NCBI GenBank assembly: GCA_963693365.1
Contig: CAVNZM010000013.1
Span: 7,440,001 to 7,504,000 of the forward strand
From: Amoebidium appalachense
Lineage: Eukaryota > Ichthyosporea
DNA: 64,000 nt
Direction of reading: 5' to 3'
The position numbers were made by a program, and so were the translations under genes. Shown piece after piece: positions 46,043-61,495 of the stretch. Position 1 is the first letter of the stretch, and every line of letters starts with the position of its first letter. The notes beneath the pieces were generated by a model that was not told the DNA's origin, made no database searches, and saw nothing but the letters and a program-made list of their open reading frames with translations.

Positions 46043-46422
46043 ATATGTGGTGTTGTTGTTGATGGGTGTGCATGTGTGGGTGTGTTTTTTTATGTGTCTC
46101 TCTGAAGATTGGAGCGGGGGGGCACAAAAGGCCATTCCTGCCATGATGTTGCGAGCTCAAGAAGGAGGAATCTAATTAAAGAGACTTTCAGTTTACATGG
46201 TATCCTTGTTATTATGATTTCTTATGTCTGGTTGGATATATTCGTTGAAAATTGACCGATGTATTCTTATATCTGGTTGGATACATTCGGTGAAATTTGA
46301 CTGATGTCCCCCCCCTACCTGCAGCTGTCCTCAGCACTGGCGAGCCGCTCACTGGGGAGATTATTGAGGCGGGAAAAAAGATTCTATGGGCAAACGGCGT
46401 GGTTTGGTCTAAGGAATATTGA
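38484..46422 (+). CDS. Leishmanolysin-type zinc metalloprotease (peptidase family M8)
   Basis: Model: join(38484..38673, 39773..39933, 40369..40700, 40979..41111, 41478..41651, 42003..42230, 42735..42887, 43372..43511, 43932..44061, 44623..44689, 45141..45238, 45511..45631, 46325..46422), 674 residues; every junction is GT-AG and in phase. A signal peptide ([20 protein letters not shown]) is followed by the M8 propeptide start (HNCMHEEI). The catalytic domain has HELAH at 258-262 (zinc ligands His258/His262, catalytic Glu259), AGSHWEKR with the third zinc His334, and Met345 in the Met-turn. It continues with [21 protein letters not shown] and repeated CP/Cys motifs. The active site is complete, so an active secreted protease is expected. 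There is no C-terminal membrane segment or GPI signal. An alternative last exon (46108..46175, same phase) would give 664 residues. Confidence 0.95.
40814..40874. repeat. Poly-G tract in leishmanolysin intron 3
   Basis: About 60 nt of G with two A interruptions, preceded by TTTATTTATTTA-type repeats. Other introns of this gene hold C26-C38 tracts (41277-41310, 41661-41685, 41912-41943, 45645-45679) and (CA)n at 43311-43370. Confidence 0.85.
44723..44864 (+). mobile_element. Family-1 dispersed repeat, copy E, in leishmanolysin intron 10
   Basis: About 142 bp, nearly identical to copies B, D and F from GAAACTCGGGTACTGTGG to CGCATTCAAAAC, bounded by C tracts on both sides. It reads in the gene's direction and begins 33 nt after the donor at 44690. 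Confidence 0.9.
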
Positions 46423-50705
<4,283 letters not shown>

Positions 50706-50738
50706 TTGAACCAACTTCCTGAGCCACTTCCCCCAGAG

Positions 50739-50791
<53 letters not shown>

Positions 50792-51355
50792 TCCCCCAGG
50801 AACCATATTCCTGAGCCACTTCCCCAGCAGCTCCGCCCCCTTCTCCTCCTCACCCCTTCCCCCCCCCCCCTCCCCCCCCCCCCCCCCCCCCCCCCCCGTT
50901 GAACCAACTTTCTGAGCCACGTCCCCAGCAGCCCCCCCCTCCTCCTCCCCCCTCCCCTTCCTCCCACCCCCCTCCCCTCCTCAAATCAACTTCCTGAGCC
51001 CCCTCCCCAGCAGCTTCTTCCCCAAACCCCCCCCTCCCCCCTTTGAACCAATTCTCTAAGCCCCCCCCCCATCTCCCCCGCCGCCGCCCCCCCCCCCTCC
51101 CCTCGCCCCCCCCCGCCCCACGAACCAACTTCCTGAGCCACTTCCCCAGCAGCCCCCCTTCCCCCCTCCCCTTGCCCCAGCCCCCAACCCCCACTGTCCG
51201 CAGCCCCCCTCCCCCCCCCCCCCCCCCCCTCCCCCCCCCCTCCCCTGTTCCCCGGCCTTAACCAACTTCCTGAGCCACTTCCCCACCCCTCCCCCTCCCC
51301 CCCCCCCCCCCCCCCCCAACTCCCGAACCAACTTCCCGAGCCACTTCTTCAACTC
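50706..51355. repeat. Degenerate minisatellite: eight conserved cores with poly-C spacers
   Basis: A core close to GAACCAACTTCCTGAGCCAC followed by TTCCCCAGCAGC occurs eight times (about 50708, 50801, 50900, 50981, 51045, 51121, 51258 and 51325). The cores are separated by variable C-rich spacers of about 35-100 nt. They are conserved at 70-100 percent by eye while the spacers are not. Confidence 0.85.
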
Positions 51356-51361
51356 CCTCCC

Positions 51362-51392
<31 letters not shown>

Positions 51393-52634
51393 AGGAAGCT
51401 CGCGCATTAGGTAGGCTAGGCATACCTGGAAGCCGAACTCGCCGGTTCAAAGCTCACAAACAGCCAGCGCCCATCCTAGATTAGGCCGCAGGTGTGGCCG
51501 CCCACCAAATGCTTTTTGGCCAAGCAGCCCCATCTTTAAATGGTAGCCTCTAGTTGGCCAGTGTGTGGGGTACATCGCTGCCTCTGCAAGTGCTTGCATT
51601 TGTGGCTAGCTCTCCGCGTGTTGGCCCGTCGCGGTCTGTGCTTTTTTTCTTTCCTTTGGATGCATGTCCGCTTCCTACCACCTACTGAGGCGGCGTCTCC
51701 CCATTTCTTTTCTTTTTTTTTTTTTTTTTTTTTTTTTTTTGCAAAAAGTTGATGTATAACGTCGCACACGTCAGTACGTGTTAGGTCCGGACGGCGCGGG
51801 GTTCGATATTGTAACCCTGTTGCGGGTTCAGGATACTTCCGGATCCCGAACCGGGTCACTTTCAGGAAGTCGAAACCGCTTCGGGAACTCGGGAAGTTGG
51901 CTCTCGGGAAGTAGACTCTCCATATTCCTACTTTTTTTTGTTGATGTACACAGTTCTGCAACGGATTGCACATTCATACCAACGGCTACTTTTTTTATTG
52001 TTTTATAAAAACTTTTTGGGGCGGCCGTTCAGGAAGTTGTGGCTGGCTCGGGAAGTAGCCGAGCCGGTTCGGGAAGTAACCGACCCGTTGCGTCCGTTTT
52101 TGGCTGAGGAAGTGCATTCCGATCCTCAGGAATGCTCATTTTCACAATCCGATTCCGAATCCTCCCCATCATTGTCAGTGACTCAGGCGTTGTCACCTAG
52201 ACATATGCGTACTGTGTCACAGGATACATAGGCGCACAGGTACACGTTCGTGTATGTATACACGTGCACACACACGAAGTGTCACTTCAAGTGTGTGCGT
52301 CTGTACACTGAGCACTCCTACAGATAAATCTTAGGCACGGACTGGCGCATTGATTCAATTGTAATGATTGTTACATTTGAGATTGGGGGATTTGTCGAAT
52401 TATCCGTTAACATTTCGAATTCAAATATGCAAAACATCCGATCTCATTCGATCGACTGTAGCGATTGGATATATTGAATTTGCCCAAAAACCATTTGACA
52501 TATTGTTTTGCTCACTTCAGGATGGGATACACGCCTTCGACCATTAGGCCATCTGTGCCCTTAAGAAAAATACACCTAATGAAAACGGTTGTTGGCTCTG
52601 TTAGGGCCATCCAAGCTGGTGGAATTTTGTCAAA
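51356..52634. other. Region without a recognised gene; GGAAGT-rich segment
   Basis: After a C tract, unique sequence. Between 51830 and 52110 the motif GGGAAGT (or AGGAAGT) recurs at least seven times near CGAACCGG/GCCGAG words. It may be diverged members of the neighbouring minisatellite, whose core contains ACTTCC. GATTGGATATATT (52461) could be the promoter of the next feature. Confidence 0.45.
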
Positions 52635-53102
52635 ATGGCACAAGCCAAAAACAAATTTCACACCCTGGTATACCAGTGGTGGTCGATGATAATTGTAACA
52701 TTAGCAAAGCTGCGACGGTCTACAGGTATGTACTTTAGCATGCACCTACTGCCTTACGAATCCTATTGGCCCAAAATACGATTAAGTACAGGGGCCAATA
52801 AGGTTAGCACTGTAGGATGCCGGATTCAGGGTTTAGGGTTAACTATATAGGCTCCAAGCGTGTGACTTTTATGCCTTTATATATGAAAAATGAATGATTT
52901 CTATAAAAAAGTGATATGTTGGTATTTATTGAGTTTGAAAGGAAGAATATGAAGCCCTGTTTCTCTTTCAGGGTTCCATATTATTAGTGAAGTAAAAGTT
53001 TGTTCAAATTACAAAGCAGTTGGGGTTTTACAAGTCTCTATTGAAAAGCACCCCACCAACACGATTAAGAATTTCCGACAATACGATACCATTTGGAGGT
53101 AA
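52635..53102 (+). CDS. Candidate two-exon gene, 73 aa
   Basis: join(52635..52725, 52972..53102): starts MAQAKNKFHTLVYQWWSMII and continues across ACAG|GTATGT...TTTCTCTTTCAG|GG in phase to GFHIISEVKVCSNYKAVGVL, ending TAA. The start context is CAAAATGG, the splice sites are near-consensus, the intron (246 nt) is not repetitive, and GATTGGATATATT lies about 170 nt upstream. One weakly hydrophobic segment near residues 13-25. I do not recognise the family. Confidence 0.4.
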
Positions 53103-53625
53103 AGCGATCAAGGCGGCGAAAACCGGGCAACCCTGCTCAGGGCCTGCTGTGGCTGTCTCCTAGAACCGTCTTTCAACTTTTTTTGTTGTCCCGGTTGAGT
53201 GTTGTCGACCAATCAATAAGTTGTGCCGTAGTGAAAAGTGACTGGCTGAACGCGCACCCAATGCCACCGATATGCCAGAGCGGCACGGTGCGACCCACCA
53301 GTGGGCATCCCATGCATGGGGCATGGGCCAAAAACTATGATGACTCCAATCATCAAACAACACGCATGGCATCTGTTCACCTTTTCGTACATAAATACAT
53401 GTGATATATTAAAAAAAAGATAACTTATATTTTTGTACATATGTAGCCCATACCCATATCTTCTCCATTATGAGATCTTAAGCGTGTGGAGACCGAATCT
53501 TGTAATTGTGCCGGATCGGCTTCCCTCAGATGATGGATGATCTACGGTATACGGTGGTGAGTCGTGAAAAGACACCAGTCCTCCAACACAACCCTATGAA
53601 TGCAGCACTCACATATATATATATA

Positions 53626-53658
<33 letters not shown>

Positions 53659-54339
53659 ATATTGCTGCATTAATATATATATATATATATATAGCCATGT
53701 AACTTACAGTCCGAGTGTCTCAGTGCTTTTTTGCCCCCCTCACCCATGCTAAGCATATGATATGGTGCAATCATGTGCGTGGATCATAAACTGGGCAGGG
53801 TACAGGCGCGCGTGCTGCCAGTCTGCAGGGCACAGCCCGTCCGGCCGGCCGCGAACTCTTTTCAAGTCAGTATGCCACAGTGCAGTTACAAAAGTAAAAG
53901 ACTTATACGTACTTTTCGTTGTATGTAGATGTAGAGCAATATACTAGTGTGTTTTATGTCACAGTTTCTTCGGGGGCCAATTTCTTCTTAACATTGTAGT
54001 ACGTGGTAAAAGCTTTCCGGCCTTTTCGGTGAATCAGGTTGAGTAACTTTCCTGCAGGAAACGCAGAGCAATAGCCACACAGGCTGCTCATCGTGCGGCC
54101 TAGCTATAGCGTAAACAGCTATATAATATTAGTTTCGAATTTCACAGACTTGAGCTCGTATTGTTACCGTGCTTGAGTCGAAAAGTCTACACCGGTAGGG
54201 ACACCCAGAACTGGACCCCATAGGCACGTTCCACAGTGGGTAGCTAATGGCTACCTGAAGAAAAATGCACTTAGTGACTTCCGACCACACTAGTTAGTAT
54301 AATAATTATAACCAAAACGTCTTTACTGCCCATTTCAAC
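53103..54339. other. Intergenic; (AT)n and promoter of the membrane-protein gene
   Basis: Two (AT)n blocks at 53611-53692 around a GTGTGT core, CCAATCAA at 53211 and TATATAA at 54120-54126, about 215 nt before the next ATG. No exon was recognised. Confidence 0.5.
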
Positions 54340-56058
54340 ATGGTTGAGGAAGTAACCTTCACAAATCCCTTTCCAGAACTGTCGGGCAAGGGCAAAACCC
54401 CCGCACGCTCATCAGGAGATGCAGAAAAGAGCAAACAGCTCGGCGACCTCGACTATACGACCACTCTAGACTCTGTCGGCATAGATAACTCCCAAACCCA
54501 CGAGACAGCACCTGAGGGGCTGGAAAGCACTTCGAACGGAAAAACGATCGCATGCAGTGACCCAGTTCACGTTGTAAACCTACCCCCTCAAAGGGGGAGA
54601 TACTCGCGCCATGCCGAGCTGCTGGCTCAGGACAACTCTGAGGATGCCAGTGCGGACATAGTTTTGCAGCGTGCGAGAAAGGAGATGCTAGCAAGTAGGA
54701 GCAAACGGCTACGGCTGTACCTCCGGCAGACGTTTCTCGCCCATCTTATTGTGTTGCTGGTTGCACTCGGGGTGGAAGCGTCGTTTCTTTTTCTCTGCGT
54801 CGGCGTGACCAGTTCGGCACCACACCATGTGATTGTTTACGCTGCAGACCCATTGAAAGACGCCCAAAACTCACTAATTGCACTTCGAGGCGCACCGACA
54901 CAGAATGCAACGCTCATACGCGAGGCGGAGATAGCTCTGCAGGGGCAGGCAGCCATTTTCGTGCAAGTGGTGGATAGGGAAATGGGATACAGCGTGCAGT
55001 TGTTTGTTTACGATGTGGGCTACGCTGTTGCCGCGCTTGTCATTCTCATACTGACTGCACTGGTTGTGTTTTGGAACAGAAAGCACCCGGCTGTCAAGTC
55101 CCGCGGAGAACTGTACCTCGTGTTGTTGTTTGGGACTGGGATGGCGGTTTGCGTTGTGTCGATTGTAATATCCGCCGGTTGCTTTTGCCGATATAACCAG
55201 TTTCCGTTGGATGCAGACTACACACAGCCCGAGGTTTTGCAGCACGAATTGAAACGGGCGGCCGTGTTGATTTTTGTTGGCTTTGCGCTTGCAAATTTTC
55301 TCGCAGCACTGTTCTTCTCGGTTCTTCTTATGCGTCAGAGGATAATAGCAGGGGTGTTTAACCCCTCCTCTACCATGAGTACGGGCTCACGAACTACGCC
55401 GGTTGCCTTCCTCGCCATTATGACCATCAGCGGGTTTGTTCTTGGTGTGACCTCGCACGTCGTGTGGGTTGTTCGTGACTTCTACCACCCAAACGGAGTG
55501 TACTACGGGCTTACTGGTGTTCTTACATATGCGGGGGTCTATGCCGGGGTGTTGGCTTATTATTTTATGAAGGCTCGAGCGGCATCACTGCAGTTCAACG
55601 ACTTCTATTGCAACATACGATGTTTTGTCGTCGGGGAAGCAGTCTTTTCGAGCCTTCTCGTTTACAGTTACATAAGTCCCGATCATGTCGTGTCGGGTTC
55701 CGTCGGTTGGTCCTCGCTCATGCGTTTCTTCGTTTTTTTGTACACGCTCGATCAATTCTTCACGCAGGCAATACAAGCCAGATGGGAGGTGACCAAGTTG
55801 CCCGAGCTGCAGGCGGCGTCTACGTACGTGACAGCAAGGAGGCTGTTCAACTGGACGACACAAACACAGGCTTCGCAGCTGAATCGGTTGCCGGGGAGAG
55901 AACGGCACTCGGTGGTAAGTCTGCGCGTGCTTCCATGCTTTACCCGTGCACGTGGGTTGTGGCTAACGGGGATGCAAGTAAGCAAGTATTCTTCTTGTCG
56001 ATGTGAAGTTTGTGTGTCCCGCCAACCTTTCTCCCCCACGGCCCCCTCTCCTCCTTTT

Positions 56059-56114
<56 letters not shown>

Positions 56115-56659
56115 GGTTGCGTTTTTGTCGATGTGATGTCTGTGTGTCTCCCGACCCCCATCGTGTATGCGTACTTCGTACCGTGTTCCGCATTCAACCC
56201 CCCCTGAAACAGTATCTGAGTTGGGTTTCGTTAACGAGGGGAATAGGTCGAAACTCGGGTACTGTGGATGACGTGGGCCCCCCCTGAGGATGGGCTCTGC
56301 TTATTATGCATACTCTTTATGTATGGCTTGCATTCTGCATCGTGTTATCCGTTTGTTCTTGTGTACTTCGTACTTTTTGACGCATTCAAAACCCCCCCCA
56401 TTTTTTATCGGGAAAGGGGGGGGGGGGGGGGGGAGGGGGGATCGCGTGCTGTTGTTAAGTCTGTGACACCAGTGGTTCTGGGCTTTATTTCTGGACGGCC
56501 ACATCCACACACAAAAGTGTGGGCAAAAGTGTGTGGATGTGGTTGCACGCGCATGACTGCTCGCAGCAAACGAACTCAAGTTCTCTTTGATAGAGCACTT
56601 TGAATGTTTAAGAGTAAAGTCTATCCGTAGGCTTGGGCACACAGGCCCCCCTGACGCCA

Positions 56660-56693
<34 letters not shown>

Positions 56694-57012
56694 TCTCCCT
56701 CTCTCTCTCTCTCCGCTCTTGCTTTCTATCTCTCTCGCTCTGTCTATTGCGCATGTGTGTCCTATATATTTGACAGCCTAATTTGTATTGACCACTAACG
56801 ACACCGTCCACAACGCACACACACACACACACACACAGGCACAGGCACAGGCACAAGCACTTCCTGAGCACAGTGTGGCATATGCGGCACAGCAAACGGA
56901 GGACAGCCCACCTGGAGTCCATGACTCGACCCGACCCGGTCAGCGATTAGATGTGCTGGAGTTCATACCCGAGGAGAAAGCACCTGCGAACACCAAGAGC
57001 AAACTGAGCTGA
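54340..57012 (+). CDS. Multi-pass (7-8 TM) membrane protein, unknown family
   Basis: join(54340..55914, 56839..57012), 582 residues (donor GTG|GTAAGT, acceptor (AC)nAG|GCA, phase 0). Residues 1-125 are hydrophilic and likely cytosolic. Hydrophobic segments lie at about 133-156, 226-246, 257-281, 306-331, 354-378, 386-410, 428-445 and 459-475. There is a soluble loop of about 65 residues between the first two, with an N-glycosylation site at Asn189 (NAT). The C-terminal tail begins at about 480, is Gln/Ala-rich at the exon junction (AQAQAQAL) and ends KSKLS. The layout is receptor- or transporter-like. I see no GPCR DRY/NPxxY, MFS or channel signature, so no function is assigned. The intronless 1.57-kb first exon contrasts with the fragmented neighbours. 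Confidence 0.85.
56207..56392 (+). mobile_element. Family-1 dispersed repeat, copy F, in the membrane-protein intron
   Basis: About 186 bp nearly identical to copies B, D and E, beginning GAAACAGTATCTGAGTTGG and ending CGCATTCAAAACC. A separate short family fragment lies just before it (56159-56200). It has the same orientation as the host gene, and a 52-nt poly-G tract (56061-56113) precedes it. Confidence 0.9.
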
Positions 57013-57412
57013 AGTGAATGTGGTTCTGATGACTCCCTCGAGAATGTATGAAGGCACATGCTGGCATAGCTAATAACATGTACCTTGTGTGCCTAGGTCA
57101 ACCTACGACAGACACGGACATAAACATACACACACTCTCTTTCGCCATCTCTTTGTCTCTGTTCTCTCTCTCCCTCCCTCCGTTTCTCCCTCGATCTCTC
57201 TTTCTCTCCATTCCTCTTGCTCACTCCCAGAGTAGTTGGTGCACGTGTACATAAGTTTCGAACCCAGTCGAACAGTACGGTTGCGAGCGCAAGCTCAATC
57301 CACACCTACTTGTATTTTTTAATGAGTGCTGGATAGCAGGATATGCAGAGAGGTATTCTTGCAGTGCTGTGCACCTGTTGTATATGTCAAGGAGCTTAGT
57401 GTATGATATTAT

Positions 57413-57594
57413 GGGGGTTTACGCTCTTTACTCGAGGCAAAGAGAAACCAGTCTCAGGTATGGGGGGGGTTTTGCTCGGAATATCCCCTCAGCGGTATAT
57501 CATGAACACGTACATAGATGTCGGGTGATGACTATATATCAGGGTTTACTTTCTCTACGAGACACCATAAAGACTACAAGGAGAAATCAATTAG
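57413..57594 (+). mobile_element. Family-2 dispersed repeat, copy 2
   Basis: Inverted match to 27779-27950 with about 95 percent identity by eye and a 12-nt insertion near its left end. It is followed directly by a poly-T tract of about 45 nt (57606-57648). Confidence 0.85.
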
Positions 57595-57603
57595 TTGGGG
57601 TTC

Positions 57604-57648
<45 letters not shown>

Positions 57649-57651
<3 letters not shown>

Positions 57652-57682
57652 GGGCTCCCCTGGGACACTCGGTATCAGCTGG

Positions 57683-57715
<33 letters not shown>

Positions 57716-58125
57716 TGTGCGTGTACGCTATAATTTTGTAGTGATGTGTTTCTCAAGCCAATCAATACATCTAATAAACAGGTCGTAGTTACGCGTGATA
57801 TTATATATATAATTAGTCATCCTAAAACTCTACAGGTCAACACATTACCGGCGAGTGCGTATGAAAGAACGAATAAGAATACACTGCTTCGGCTTCATGC
57901 CTCCGAATAACCAGTGTCCCTTATTTAGAATGTGTGTGTGGTGTTGGTACAGGTGGGTCGTGTGCGCGCTGGTGGAGAGAGGGGGGTTGATCTACACTAC
58001 AAGGTGCCTCAGTGGCATGAACACGGAAGCCTTAGTTAAATGTGCGGGTCTGATCATGATATTCCAGGCTCTATCTCTTTCGCTCTCTCTCTTTCTCTCT
58101 CCCTCCTTACCTTCCGGTGACCCGG

Positions 58126-58189
<64 letters not shown>

Positions 58190-58781
58190 CTAGATCTCTA
58201 TCTCAAGATCTCTCTCTAGAGCTAGATCTAGGTGCACGTGTCTGTGTGTTGTCCTACTGTGTTTATGTCAAGGCTCCTTATAAATCCACTCTGAGACCTT
58301 CAAATGTGTGAGTCTAATGATTATAGTATACGAGGATCAGTCTCTTTATCTCTCTCTTCATGATCACTCTCTCTCTCTCTTGATCTCTCTCCCTCTCTCT
58401 CTCTCTATCTCTCTCCCCCCCCCCCCCCCCCCCTCTCCTCTCTCTCTCTATCTCTTTCTCTTCCCCCTCCTCCAGTCTCTCTCTCTCTCCTTCTCCAGCC
58501 TCTCTCTTTCCCCCCCTCCTCCCTCTCTTCTCTCTCTCTCTCTCTCATGATCACTCTCTCACTCTCTCAGAGGTCTCTCTCTCTTTCTTTCTCTCTCTCT
58601 CTGTCTCTCTCTCTCTCTCCTCTCTCTCTCTCTGTGTTGTTTGACAAAGCACGTGCAGTCCTCCTACTCCACCTCCCCGGGCCCATCTCCCCCTCTTTCC
58701 CACCTTCCACCTCTCCGGATCCTCCCGGACCCTAATCCCGGGCCAATGGCAAGCCCCCCGTAATCAGATGCTCCCACCACG

Positions 58782-58823
<42 letters not shown>

Positions 58824-58940
58824 CACCCACCCACCACCTCTCCCACCACCACCACGTACATACGCACGTGCCGAGAAAATCTTGGAGCTGCCATCGAATG
58901 TCGACTGAGCCGGCCAATCACATTTTGCCATTTTTCACAA
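57649..58940. repeat. GT and CT repeats, no recognised gene
   Basis: (GT)n at 57684-57722, CT-rich blocks (58075-58190, 58330-58640), poly-C (58784-58820). A frame near 57855-58070 is open but has no supporting signal. Confidence 0.6.
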
Positions 58941-59132
58941 TCAAGGCCCCAACCACATCAACAGTTTTGGGCACATATCGCACATCCTGAAGTTCCCTGT
59001 CGGTCTAACCCTGGATCTAAAAATAAACGTCATGATTTTAATGACGTGTTTGCGCAAACCAGTTACGCCAAAAAAATTACCAGCCAGTCCGGTAGTTGAA
59101 CAGTTTTCAAAAACCGAAAACTGGCCCCCCAT
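58941..59132 (-). CDS. Small ORF (63 aa) behind a CCAAT-TATA promoter
   Basis: Minus-strand frame MGGQFSVFENCSTTGLAGNF... ending KLLMWLGP and TGA. On the same strand CCAAT (59218-59214) is followed about 20 nt later by TATAAAG (59194-59188) and the ATG about 55 nt after that. This repeats the phosphate-transporter promoter layout. It has two CxxC-like cysteines (MCDMC) and no known domain. An internal GTAATT...TTTTTAG pair could alternatively be a short intron. Confidence 0.35.
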   Translation of the reverse strand: MGGQFSVFENCSTTGLAGNFFGVTGLRKHVIKIMTFIFRSRVRPTGNFRMCDMCPKLLMWLGP

Positions 59133-59617
59133 TTCGATCTTGCCGCTCACACACGCGGACTGACTGAAAAAGGCATGAGCCCAAAGACTTTATAAGTTGT
59201 GTGGAGAATGCTGATTGGATGATCTAAAACGCCCATATGGGGTGCTGATACTCAGGCAATGGACAATTTAAAAAAACCAGACGCCGAGTCCGGATGCAAA
59301 TGCCATGCCACGTCACGGTTTGAAGAATTAACGTCATGGTGGCAAAGCAAAATAGCTAGCCATATACATGTTTTTACGTAATCTATTTCATGGAGCTTCT
59401 ATTCACTATGATAGATCAAAATGGACATGTATTTGCTGGTAATGCCATCAATGTTACAAAACATTAGCGAATACGAAGACAGAGATTTATCGGCGATTCG
59501 AGCTCGAATCGAAGCACCAATCCATAACTCGCTTTCTTAGACTTTTTCAGTGGTGTTTTCGGTTTTGCGGGAGGGGGCACATAGGCAGAGTCAACCTGCA
59601 CAAAGCATAATTATTCT

Positions 59618-60028
59618 TATTCTGCAAAAGCGGATTATTCTGCTTTTAGCAGAGTTGTTCTGCAAAAAGCAGAATTTTTCTGCAAAAGAATCTAGAATCA
59701 CTCTGCTTTTAGCTGAATTATTCTGTTTCTAGCAGGATTATTCCGCAAAAGCAGAATCGCTCTGCTTTTAGCAGAATTATTCTGCTAAAAGCAGAATTAT
59801 CCGCAGAAAGCAGAATGCTTATAGCAGAATAGTTCTGTTTTTGACAGAGCAATTCTGCTTTTAGCAGATTGATTCTGCTGTTTGCAGAACGACTTTGCTT
59901 TTAGCAGAATATCTGCCCTTTTGCTGAGTAATTCTGATTTTAGCAGGATAGCACCGCTTTTTGCAGAATAATTCTGCGTTTTGAAGAATAATTCTGTTTT
60001 TCTAAGAAAAATTCTGCTCGGAGCAAGT
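59618..60028. repeat. Tandem array of ~20-bp palindromic units (TTCTGC-tttta-GCAGAA)
   Basis: About 20 degenerate units over 410 bp. Each has TTCTGC and GCAGAA arms around a 4-5-nt T- or A-rich loop, joined by TTA/ATT. Some units have the loop inverted (AAAAG) or one arm damaged, but neighbours can still pair. Open frames across it (KTELFFKTQN...) are products of the repeat. Confidence 0.9.
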
Positions 60029-60199
60029 TTACTCAGCCGATGTGGTTGGGCCCTCCGACATAAACATGCAGATACACTCACCCCAACCACACACAATACA
60101 TTCGCCGCCACACAGATACTCACACGAGCAATGCATGGTTAGTACGATAACTTTGCCCTCAATACTAACTTAGAAATAGATGACCGTTGGATGTGTGTG

Positions 60200-60260
<61 letters not shown>

Positions 60261-60500
60261 ACGTGTGTGTGTGTGTGTCTGTGTGTCTGGTGTGTGTGTG
60301 TGTGTGTTTTTTTTCTGTGTGTGTGGGTGGGTGGGTGTTGTGGGTATGTGTTCGTGCATGCGCATGGGGGGGGGGGAGGGAAGGGGAGGGGAGGGGGGGG
60401 GGGGGGGGGGGGGGGGGGAGGGGGGATATGGCCTTTTAAGGACATATAGCCTGAGTTTCAGGTGATCAGGAGTGATTTCTATTAGTTAGCCTCGAGCTCA

Positions 60501-60995
60501 ATGTTTACGTTTTGCCACGTATTTAGGCAACTGCGTAGTACTATGATCCGATATAGTCGGATGATGGCAGCCTATGGGTGGGTGGGTCCCTCACCCCCCA
60601 TCCCCCCTTTAGGGGGGGGGGGGGGGGGGGGGGGGCGGGGGACCCACCTACTCAAGTGGGTGGTGGGTCACCCTCCCCCCCCCCCACCCCCTCCCCCTAC
60701 TAGCCGGAGGGGGAGGTGGGTCCCCCCCCCCCGAGGGGTGGGTGGGTCCCTTCCCCCCCAAAACTAGCTCCTACCCCCCTCCTCGTTTAAAATCAAGAAT
60801 CCCGAAGCATGTAACTATGCATGCGTTTGTGGCAGTCCTGAGTTGGTCTTTTCGCACTAGAGTATTTGAATTCCTGTTCAAATGCATAAATGTTTTTGCA
60901 ACCCCCCCCCCCCCCTTCCCCTCCTCCCCTCACCTACCCCCGCGGCACCCTGGCACCAAACATACCCAGGTAACGAAGTGCCGCACGCGTGCGCG

Positions 60996-61044
<49 letters not shown>

Positions 61045-61161
61045 TAGAGAGGGGAGTGGGGCCGGGGTGGGGGGGGGGGGGGGGGGGGGGATGCTGCAGT
61101 AGATCGATGCTTAGAGAACTTGTGCCGAAGGAGAACTTCAAGGGTGTATGTGTGTGTGTGT

Positions 61162-61194
<33 letters not shown>

Positions 61195-61435
61195 GCCCTA
61201 GCGGGGCCAAACAGGCAAACAGGGGTATCAAAGCACACTTTCTGTCCACTCCCGCCGGTCGCGGTATAATAGGCCAACATTCCAAGACACACACACACGC
61301 ATGCTTGTGCGCGCGCGAGAGTAGCGAGAGAGAGTGAGAGAGAGAGAGACAGTGTGTGTGTGTGTGTGGGTGTGTGTGTACAGTGTGTGTGTGGGTGTGG
61401 GTGTGGGTGTGTGTGTGTGTGTGCGTGCGTGCGTG

Positions 61436-61495
<60 letters not shown>

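Noticed and set aside
46108-46175. Exon 13 as the only leishmanolysin terminus
   Set aside because: Kept as an alternative; the 46325-46422 exon has a cleaner CTGCAG acceptor and longer protein-like codons.
50706-51355. CRISPR array
   Set aside because: The core/spacer look is superficial: cores are degenerate, spacers are poly-C of variable length, and the genome is eukaryotic.
51400-51480. tRNA gene around CCGGTTCAAAGC
   Set aside because: A B-box match only; no cloverleaf can be folded from the flanks.
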